Assembly: GCA_029262895.1 (NCBI GenBank)
Contig: JAJCYM010000089.1
Location: 62,001 to 126,000, forward strand
Direction: 5' to 3'
DNA from: Roseivirga sp.
GTDB taxonomy: Bacteria > Bacteroidota > Bacteroidia > Cytophagales > Cyclobacteriaceae
DNA length: 64,000 bases
Part shown: positions 53,671 to 61,214 of the stretch, piece by piece
Layout: every line of letters starts with the position of its first letter
Position numbering within the stretch: the stretch's first letter is position 1
Program-made: the position numbers and the translations under genes
Notes under the pieces: generated by a model
What the model was told of the DNA's origin: nothing
Databases searched by the model: none
What the model saw: only the letters and a program-made list of their open reading frames with translations

Positions 53671-53815
53671 TGCAATAGGGGACGTAATGAGGGCGTAAAT
53701 CGCGATGAATCAGGATGTTTGGCTTTGAAAGCATAGCACCGCTATGGTGAAAAGACAAACGAAGCGAAGCGGCTGATTCGAAGTAAGTTACGTCCGCAAT
53801 AGAAAGTCTATTGCA
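53671..53815. repeat. Fold-back repeat related to the 159-bp element
   Basis: The outer ends TGCAATAG / CTATTGCA and inner GACGTAA / TTACGTC are inverted pairs. The core GCATAGCACCGCTATGG followed by ACGAAGCGAAGCGGC matches the reverse strand of the copies at 11873 and 14709 (GCATAGCATCGCTATGG, ACGAAGAGCAAGCGGC), while the ends are different. It lies between the DinB gene and the dienelactone hydrolase gene. Confidence 0.65.
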
Positions 53816-53840
53816 TTATCCGGGTTTAAAATTAAGTGTC

Positions 53841-54698
53841 ATGAAAATATTACTTTCCTTCTCCCTGTTCCTCATTTCCACCTTTACTTATAATATTGCT
53901 AGCGATAGTGGTGTTTCAGGTGAAATCACCATCTGCCACACCCCTGCCACCGAAAGCTTCGCTGCCCTAGCGGCTGACGCCTCCTTTGTGTCAATGCACG
54001 AGACCCCAACACCTTTGGTGTTTCAAGCCGAAAATGGGAAAAATATCACTTTCAGCACTGCAGATGGGCGTGAGGGTAATGGCTTCGAAATAAAGGCAGC
54101 CGCTCCCACCGATAAGTACCTTTTCGTGATTCATGAGTGGTGGGGACTGAATGACCACATAAAAAAACAGGCCCAAAAGCTCTATAAGGATTTGGGCAAT
54201 ATCAATGTCATCGCCCTGGATTTATACGATGGCGAAGTCACCGACAACCCTCAGCAAGCGGGTAAGTTAATGGGCGGTGTAAAAACAGCAAGAGCCGAAG
54301 CCATAATCAACGGGGCAATTAAATATGTAGGGAGCAGTGCTAAGGTCTATACCATAGGGTGGTGCTTTGGCGGTGGTTGGTCGCTTCAAGCCTCTTTACT
54401 GCTGGCAAAACAAGCTCAAGGATGTGTGATTTATTATGGCATGCCTGAAAAAGATGTGGAGCGTTTGAAAAACCTTCAAACCGATGTACTAGGCATCTGG
54501 GCAACCGAGAGATGGATCAATAAGGATATCATCACAGCATTCGAAAACAATATGAAGGATGCCAATAAGCAGTTGGCCTCGCATACTTACAAATCTGCGC
54601 ATGCCTTTGCCAACCCAAGCCAACGCAGTTATAACTCTGATGATGCCGCTGACGCGTACGCCAAAACATTAGCCTTCTTCAAAGAACGAATGCAGTAG
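53841..54698 (+). CDS. Dienelactone hydrolase family protein, exported
   Basis: 285 residues from ATG 53841, which begins a signal peptide (MKILLSFSLFLISTFTYNIAS). The alpha/beta-hydrolase core has HEWWGLNDHIKKQAQ, the nucleophile elbow GWCFGGGW with Cys in the family position, and a C-terminal His in YKSAHAFANP. Family members cleave dienelactone-type esters, but the exported form probably acts on other esters. An ~80-residue segment precedes the core. It converges with the DUF5723 gene (12-bp gap). Confidence 0.87.
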   Translation: MKILLSFSLFLISTFTYNIASDSGVSGEITICHTPATESFAALAADASFVSMHETPTPLVFQAENGKNITFSTADGREGNGFEIKAAAPTDKYLFVIHEWWGLNDHIKKQAQKLYKDLGNINVIALDLYDGEVTDNPQQAGKLMGGVKTARAEAIINGAIKYVGSSAKVYTIGWCFGGGWSLQASLLLAKQAQGCVIYYGMPEKDVERLKNLQTDVLGIWATERWINKDIITAFENNMKDANKQLASHTYKSAHAFANPSQRSYNSDDAADAYAKTLAFFKERMQ

Positions 54699-54710
54699 AC
54701 AGAAGATGGA

Positions 54711-56183
54711 TTAGAAGAAAATCCACTTCTTGCGCTTATAGAGAGGTTTTCGGAGTTGCGTAGTATTGGCACTACCCTGATTGACTCCGAAACAATACGG
54801 CTTTTTCGAGTTTGCCTTAAGTTTTGAAATATTAATACTAAAGAAGAAACTTCCAGAGCTTGGTGTTTGGCTAAATAATGAACCTATGTTCTGCGTGCCA
54901 AATGTCAACGGACCCAACCTTGCCGCCATGCCTACCTGAAAATCACCGATTTGATTGACATGGACGGGCAAGTAAAAACCCCGCTGCCCCTTTTCCCATC
55001 TTGGTGTAAGGGTCAGATTGGTCAAATGGTTCAGCCTATAGTCAGCCGGAATATATCGCGTCAAATCAACAATTACATTGGCATTGAAGTAATAGTAATT
55101 GCCCAGGTTGTAATCATAATTGAGATTTAGGGCCGTGGGCAGTGTCACAGTGAACTGACCGCCCAGTGATTCTGTATTGGAAATAGTGGCCAGACTATCT
55201 GCAAGTTCTCTAAAACTACTCAACCCATCGAATTTGCCCTCCAAATCCAAAAATCCAGGATTAGGCAGTAAAGAAGGGGCATTTGTTGAGGCCCGCCCCA
55301 GATCGTATTTAAATATTCCTAAATCCGTAATTGACGCACTCACCTTAAATTCATAGGTAATATCCGGGTCCAGTCGGGTTCCCGAGCTTTCAGAAGGATC
55401 ACCTCTGAAAGCCACACGTTCGAAAGTAACCCCGAAATCCAGTGCAGGTTTGAAACCAATACCTTTAGGGCTACTAAAAGGTTCGGTTCCATCAAATTGC
55501 TCAAACTCATCCAAATTTGAAGAGTAACCAAATTCAAGATGCAAATCAGTCATTCGCACCTCACCCAATTGATTGTCAATTTCATAGTCCAAATCATTCA
55601 AGCGGGCAAAGCCGGCACCCAATCCGTTTACCAATTTGGGTGTAATTCCAAATTTCCATCTATTGAAACCATTGTCCTTAATAACTGCAGCATAAGTGAG
55701 ACCAATCTCGTACCATGCCCCAAAGGCCACTTCAAGTTGCTGATCAACTATGGTCCTACCTATAAATTCAGGCCTTGAGAACCGATTAAATTGTTGTATG
55801 AAATCCGGGCTAATGTCATTGCCGCTGGCATGAAAACGGGCCGACATGTTAAGTGCAATACCTTGTTTTCTCGGTAAGGAGAGCATGGCAGAAAGACCAC
55901 CTATACTCAAGTTGGCCTGAAGAAACTTCTCCTTGTCATTAATAAACCTGACCAAACCCGCATTCTCACTTGCCTTATTGCGGAAAGCAATATTGTTGGT
56001 CACATAAAAATTCCCATTCAATAAATTGATATCATATTTATATGGCGAATCTGCCAGAGAAGCGGGCTGTGACTTAGCACCCAAAACACCTGAATAGTCA
56101 GAATATAGGTAGCCAGCAAAGCGTTGCCCAAAAAGACTTTCAGCCAACACCAACAACAAAATCACTAAAAATCCCTGCCTCAT
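54711..56183 (-). CDS. DUF5723 family outer-membrane-like protein
   Basis: 490 residues with a signal peptide (MRQGFLVILLLVLAESLFGQ). The mature start FAGYLYSDYSGVLGAKSQPASLADSPYKYDINL and regular beta-strand periodicity identify the DUF5723 family, which is confined to Bacteroidota and probably forms a beta-barrel. The C-terminus is a basic KRKKWIFF. Function is unknown. It is transcribed alone. Confidence 0.82.
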   Translation of the reverse strand: MRQGFLVILLLVLAESLFGQRFAGYLYSDYSGVLGAKSQPASLADSPYKYDINLLNGNFYVTNNIAFRNKASENAGLVRFINDKEKFLQANLSIGGLSAMLSLPRKQGIALNMSARFHASGNDISPDFIQQFNRFSRPEFIGRTIVDQQLEVAFGAWYEIGLTYAAVIKDNGFNRWKFGITPKLVNGLGAGFARLNDLDYEIDNQLGEVRMTDLHLEFGYSSNLDEFEQFDGTEPFSSPKGIGFKPALDFGVTFERVAFRGDPSESSGTRLDPDITYEFKVSASITDLGIFKYDLGRASTNAPSLLPNPGFLDLEGKFDGLSSFRELADSLATISNTESLGGQFTVTLPTALNLNYDYNLGNYYYFNANVIVDLTRYIPADYRLNHLTNLTLTPRWEKGQRGFYLPVHVNQIGDFQVGMAARLGPLTFGTQNIGSLFSQTPSSGSFFFSINISKLKANSKKPYCFGVNQGSANTTQLRKPLYKRKKWIFF

Positions 56184-56455
56184 TCAGTTATAATCGTTCC
56201 CCAAGAAGTTGGGTGGAACATCTCTAATACGTATAAATAGACACCTTTATTGACTTGAAAGTGCTACAATCTAAAAAAAATATTCGAAGCAGTTTTTAAG
56301 TTACTCACATTCAGAAAATTGCATTATAAACTAAAAATGTCCCTCAGGCCCTCAGAAACCCCTTCTCAATAGGACAATTCCATCTACAGGATTTACTCCC
56401 CGACTCGCTAACAGCATGAAAAATGCGAATTAATGTATGTAAACGACACAAAAAG

Positions 56456-56485
56456 TTTGACAAAAAGCATTTTTGCGTATATTTG
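56456..56485 (+). promoter_or_regulatory. Strong Bacteroidota-type promoter (TTTG-N18-TATATTTG)
   Basis: TTTG at 56456-56459 and TATATTTG at 56478-56485 match both elements of the phylum's sigma-ABfr consensus at proper spacing. The next + gene (S41-like protease, GTG 56775) begins ~285 bases later, so the transcript has a long leader. That leader contains a hairpin TTGAGT-GTGGTA-ACTCAA (56638-56655) and an eight-codon frame MTAVVAVV (from 56582). The gap 56184-56455 shows nothing else. Confidence 0.6.
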
Positions 56486-56774
56486 TTTCACTTTCACAAA
56501 CACCTAGTACAACTTTCCTTCATTACTGTCCCCAGGTACTTTCAACACTAATCACCTGTATTGACTAATCTCGATGTCACAATGACCGCAGTCGTAGCTG
56601 TTGTCTGAGTGTTCAGAACCCCGACTACAGGGTGTGTTTGAGTGTGGTAACTCAACAAAGAAATTACAATCGCATAAATCGAACTTATCATTAATCGAAG
56701 TCCATTGACTTTATAGTCATGGGCATGCATTGTCATTCTCAGTCACCCTGAGATTTAACCAAAGGGGTACTGAA

Positions 56775-58298
56775 GTGACAAAAATAACAGCCAAATTAGT
56801 CAAGTTAACAACCTTAATCGGAGCATTCCTGCTCCTGACTGTTGCTGCGTTCGCTTCTGACAAGCTCCCACATGAAATCATAAATAAGGAAAAAGCTGCT
56901 GAAGATATCAGGTTCTACTTTTCCTTGATTGACGCCCAGCACGGCAACCCTTATGAGTATATCTCAAGAACTGAATTCAAAAAATTAGTAGATCAAAAGA
57001 TTAGCGCACTCCCTGAAACCATAACTAACCAAGCCTTTTCCAGTATTCTTCTTGAATTAAATCAAAACATTCGCTGTGGCCACACCAGCGTGACGCCAGA
57101 TGTCACTTTAATCAAAAGGGCCTCTGACCAATCCAATTTTTTCCCTTACCCTATCTCCATCATAGATGGCGAAATCTATCTTGATTTTGAAGATGTTGAA
57201 ATTCCTCATGCTTCTAAGCTTCTGAGCATCAACGGTAAAAAGTCTGACCAAATTCTTAATGACCTTCTTTCTCTTACTATTACCGATGGCCATATAGAAA
57301 CCAAGTTGAAGAGAGAACTTGAAAGTCGTTTTGGCTATTACTACTACTTAAAGTATGGCCCAAGTGCCACATTCAATGTTGATTATTCTTCGAATCAGGA
57401 AATATCAACGCAAAGCGTAAAGGCGATAACCGGCAACGTGATGTTAGCCAACAATTATTATCGTCCTCTTTATAAGACACACGAACGATATTACCATTTC
57501 ACACACCTAGATGCGATTGACTCCCTTCACACGCTGGTTCTGACGCTAAATACTTTTCAGGCAAACCCTGAATGGTTTTACGAAAGAATCGCTTCCAGAT
57601 ATAACAAGGCATCAAAGACATTTGACTTTGATAACCTTGTTCTGGATCTACGAGGCAATGAAGGGGGCGATCGCAGACTATTAAACATACTATATCAGAT
57701 CATTGCAGGTCGTGACCTGGTAGATCCTTCTGAAACTCACATTAGAGCTCAGAACATTTTTGGAACTGATCAACTGATCGGTATCAACGGTAGTTTTAAT
57801 ACTACTCAAGTCGTGGCTGGGGCAGAGTCTTATTTGAAGCGATATTTTGTAAATGAAAAAGACGGTTTGTTCTCATCTGAAGTGATGAACTGGTATGATG
57901 AGTTCAAGCTTGGGTTCGATATGGAAAATGTCCAGTTTGAAGGGCAAGTATATGTCCTGACTTCAGGCAAAACTTTTTCAGCTGCAGCTGATCTGGCTAG
58001 AATACTAAGCTCGCTTGACAATGTGACTCTGGTAGGAGAAGAGACTGGTGGTGCTCACGAAGCGAGAACAGCCAATATGCTGCTTAACTACGCGTTGCCA
58101 AATTCTAAGCATAACATTCAAATTCCCGTGATCTACGAAAAATTTGTGAACGCTGATGTATCTGTAGCCGCGGGTCGAGGTACCTTCCCCGATTACCACA
58201 TCACTCAGAGTTTTCAGGACCTTCTAAATAAGAGAGACGCTGTCTTTGATTTCACACTCGATCTTATTCAGGAAAATAGCAGGCTGGGTACCAATTAA
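56775..58298 (+). CDS. S41-family-like peptidase, exported
   Basis: 507 residues from GTG 56775, chosen because AGGGG lies 10 bases before it and a signal peptide (KLTTLIGAFLLLTVAAFA) follows. C-terminal processing-protease features: LVLDLRGNEGGDRRLL (substrate-binding strand) and VYVLTSGKTFSAAADLARIL with the candidate catalytic Ser, then LVGEETGGAHEA. An N-terminal helical domain (~25-110) matches secreted S41 relatives, and no PDZ domain is evident. Probably degrades or trims proteins in the envelope. Confidence 0.82.
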   Translation: MTKITAKLVKLTTLIGAFLLLTVAAFASDKLPHEIINKEKAAEDIRFYFSLIDAQHGNPYEYISRTEFKKLVDQKISALPETITNQAFSSILLELNQNIRCGHTSVTPDVTLIKRASDQSNFFPYPISIIDGEIYLDFEDVEIPHASKLLSINGKKSDQILNDLLSLTITDGHIETKLKRELESRFGYYYYLKYGPSATFNVDYSSNQEISTQSVKAITGNVMLANNYYRPLYKTHERYYHFTHLDAIDSLHTLVLTLNTFQANPEWFYERIASRYNKASKTFDFDNLVLDLRGNEGGDRRLLNILYQIIAGRDLVDPSETHIRAQNIFGTDQLIGINGSFNTTQVVAGAESYLKRYFVNEKDGLFSSEVMNWYDEFKLGFDMENVQFEGQVYVLTSGKTFSAAADLARILSSLDNVTLVGEETGGAHEARTANMLLNYALPNSKHNIQIPVIYEKFVNADVSVAAGRGTFPDYHITQSFQDLLNKRDAVFDFTLDLIQENSRLGTN

Positions 58299-58346
58299 TT
58301 CCCACATACTTCTTCCCTCTTTTCTCGGATTACTTAACTTTATAAA

Positions 58347-61163
58347 ATGAGTAAACCCGAAAAATCTCTTTTCCTTCTGGATGCAATGGCACTGATCTAT
58401 CGTGCGCATTTTGCCTTTAGCAAAAACCCAAGAATTAACTCCAAAGGATTGAATACAGGAGCCCCCTTTGGGTTTACCAATAGCCTCTATGAAATCATAG
58501 AAAAAAAACGGCCCACACATATTGCTGTGGCCTTTGACACCAAGGCGCCAACTTTCAGACATGACCGTTTTCCGGAATATAAAGCCAACCGAGACGAAAC
58601 ACCTGAAGACATCAAAATAGGCATCCCTATTGTAAAAGATATTGTCAGAGCTTTCAACATCCCCGTGCTCGAATTAGATGGTTATGAGGCAGACGACATC
58701 ATCGGTACATTTGCCAAGAAAGCATCCAAGGTTGGCTTTGAAGTCTTTATGATGACCCCGGACAAGGACTATGGCCAGTTGGTGGAAGAGCATATCTACC
58801 TCTACAAACCTGCCTTTATGGGTAATGCCGTTGATGTGATGGGCATTCCTGACATTCTCGCAAAGTGGGACATTTCACGCATTGATCAGGTCATAGACAT
58901 GCTCGGGCTTCAGGGCGACTCAGTTGATAATATACCTGGCATCCCAGGAGTGGGACCAAAAACCGCTGCCAAACTTTTGAAAGAATATGATACCCTGGAA
59001 AACATTGTGGCTCATGCGCACGAACTCAAGGGTAAGCTTGGGGAGAAAGTAGCTGAATTCGGTGAGCAAGGTGTTCTCTCCAAAGAGTTGGCTACCATCG
59101 ACATCGAAGTGCCAATTGAATTTGATGAGGAGGCCATGAAGTATACCAAGCCAAAGATGGATGACCTCAAGAAGATATTTGAAGAACTTGAGTTCAGAAC
59201 TACCTTGAAACGGATACTCGGTGATGGTGGTGGTGCCAGCACAGGTACTGCCAAAAAACCCAAGCCAGCGGCTGCGGAACAAATGGGTCTCTTCTCTGAT
59301 ACTTCACCTTCCGTAGTTGAAGCAGAAGAGGAAGAAGGACCTGCTGAAAAATCAACCTTGGATTCGACAGAGCATCACTATCATCTTATAGATACTCCCA
59401 AATTGCGGAAAAGACTCATCAAGTATCTGTTGATGCAATCCGAGTTTTGCTTTGATACGGAAACAGATAGCATTGACCCCATAGAGGCCAACCTGGTTGG
59501 AATTGCTTTTTCATATCGGTCAAAAGAGGCGTATTACGTGCCCACACCTGAAGACCGTGAGGAAACACAGAAAATTGTTGATGAGTTTAAAGAGGTCTTC
59601 AATAAAGAAGGCATTCTAAAGATTGCTCAAAACGCCAAATACGACATTCAAGTACTCAAAAATTACGGTGTAGAAGTAAAAGGCCCCATTTTCGATACCA
59701 TGATTGCCCATTATCTTATTGATCCGGATACCAGGCACAATATGGACGTTTTGGCCGAAAATTATCTTAACTATTCTCCTGTGTCCATTACAGAGTTGAT
59801 AGGCAAAAAAGGGGGTGTTCAGGGGACCATGCGAGACGTTCCGGTCCATAAGGTGGTGGAATATGCTGGGGAAGATGCAGACATTACTCTGCAACTAAAA
59901 CATAAATTAGCGCCCATTCTGGAGCAAAATGAAGTAACAAAGCTTTTTGATGAGGTAGAACTGCCCTTAATAGACGTGCTGGCAGACATTGAATACAATG
60001 GCGTCAAAATAGACACGGAAGTTTTGGCTGCTATGTCTAAAGAATTACAAACAGAGAGCCTCAAGGCGCAAACGGAAATTTTTGAATTAGCGGGTGAAGA
60101 GTTCAATATCGCCTCTCCCAAACAATTGGGTGTGGTGCTTTTTGAAAAAATGAAGCTTATTGAAAAACCAAAAAAGACCAAGACAGGCCAATATGCAACA
60201 GGTGAAGACATCTTGTCTAAACTTGCAGTTCAGCATCCTATTGCTGCACGTATTCTGGAATTTCGAGAGTATCAAAAATTAAAGTCGACCTATGTAGACG
60301 CCTTGCCCACCATGATAAGTCCGGTAGATGGTTTAGTTCATACCGATTATCGGCAGGCAGTCGCTGCAACCGGCCGGCTCAGCTCAAACAATCCCAACTT
60401 ACAGAACATCCCGATTCGAACGGTGAAAGGAAGAGAAATTCGAAAGGCATTTATCCCAAGGTCTGAGGATTTTGTACTAATGGCCGCAGATTATTCCCAA
60501 ATCGAACTCCGTATTGTGGCTTCCTTTGCCAAAGACGAAAGCATGATCGAAGCATTTAAGTCCGGTAGAGATATTCATGCTACCACGGCTTCCAAGGTTT
60601 TCAATGTTCCTCTTGATGAAGTGGATCGCGAAATGAGAGGCAAAGCTAAAGGAGTGAATTTTGGTTTGATTTATGGCATTTCAGCATTCGGGTTGGCCCA
60701 GAATATCGGTATTTCAAGAACTGAGGCACAAGAAGTCATTTCCTCCTATTTCAATGAATTCCCTGGCGTCAAACGATATATGGATGAATCTGTAAACAAA
60801 GCTCGTGAGTTGACCTATGTTGAAACCATTTTAGGCAGACGAAGGTACTTGCGTGATATTCATTCCAAAAATATGGTCGGCAGAGGGCATGCCGAACGCA
60901 ATGCCATTAATGCCCCTATTCAAGGCAGTGCCGCTGATATGATCAAAATTGCCATGATCAATATTCACAATTGGATGAAGTCAGAGGGCCTAAAATCAAA
61001 AATGATAATGCAGGTTCACGATGAACTGGTATTTGACGTCCACAAATCTGAGCTGGATCTGATGAGATCCAAAATCCCGGAATTAATGAAGTCAGCCGTG
61101 GAACTTGATGTTCCCATGGAAGTTGAGGTTGGTGTTGGTGAAAACTGGCTGGTGGCTCATTAG
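58347..61163 (+). CDS. polA: DNA polymerase I
   Basis: 938 residues with all three domains. 5'-3' exonuclease (1-~300): AFDTKAPTFRH, EADDIIGTFA, GDSVDNIPGIPGVGPKTA. 3'-5' exonuclease (~345-540): CFDTETDSIDP, NAKYDIQVL and YAGEDADIT keep the catalytic acidic residues, so proofreading should be active. Polymerase domain: DYSQIELRI (motif A), RGKAKGVNFGLIYGIS (motif B), MQVHDELVFDV (motif C). Fills gaps and removes RNA primers in replication and repair. A linker rich in Ala, Lys and Glu (~300-345) joins the first two domains. Confidence 0.98.
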   Translation: MSKPEKSLFLLDAMALIYRAHFAFSKNPRINSKGLNTGAPFGFTNSLYEIIEKKRPTHIAVAFDTKAPTFRHDRFPEYKANRDETPEDIKIGIPIVKDIVRAFNIPVLELDGYEADDIIGTFAKKASKVGFEVFMMTPDKDYGQLVEEHIYLYKPAFMGNAVDVMGIPDILAKWDISRIDQVIDMLGLQGDSVDNIPGIPGVGPKTAAKLLKEYDTLENIVAHAHELKGKLGEKVAEFGEQGVLSKELATIDIEVPIEFDEEAMKYTKPKMDDLKKIFEELEFRTTLKRILGDGGGASTGTAKKPKPAAAEQMGLFSDTSPSVVEAEEEEGPAEKSTLDSTEHHYHLIDTPKLRKRLIKYLLMQSEFCFDTETDSIDPIEANLVGIAFSYRSKEAYYVPTPEDREETQKIVDEFKEVFNKEGILKIAQNAKYDIQVLKNYGVEVKGPIFDTMIAHYLIDPDTRHNMDVLAENYLNYSPVSITELIGKKGGVQGTMRDVPVHKVVEYAGEDADITLQLKHKLAPILEQNEVTKLFDEVELPLIDVLADIEYNGVKIDTEVLAAMSKELQTESLKAQTEIFELAGEEFNIASPKQLGVVLFEKMKLIEKPKKTKTGQYATGEDILSKLAVQHPIAARILEFREYQKLKSTYVDALPTMISPVDGLVHTDYRQAVAATGRLSSNNPNLQNIPIRTVKGREIRKAFIPRSEDFVLMAADYSQIELRIVASFAKDESMIEAFKSGRDIHATTASKVFNVPLDEVDREMRGKAKGVNFGLIYGISAFGLAQNIGISRTEAQEVISSYFNEFPGVKRYMDESVNKARELTYVETILGRRRYLRDIHSKNMVGRGHAERNAINAPIQGSAADMIKIAMINIHNWMKSEGLKSKMIMQVHDELVFDVHKSELDLMRSKIPELMKSAVELDVPMEVEVGVGENWLVAH

Positions 61164-61214
61164 TGTATCAATTAGGGCATTTGCCGTTTTAAGATTGTTC
61201 ACAAAAATAGAGCC

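Noticed and set aside
56548-56736. Minus-strand 62-codon frame in the S41 leader
   Set aside because: Low-complexity composition and no start signal; the region is better explained as leader RNA of the + gene.
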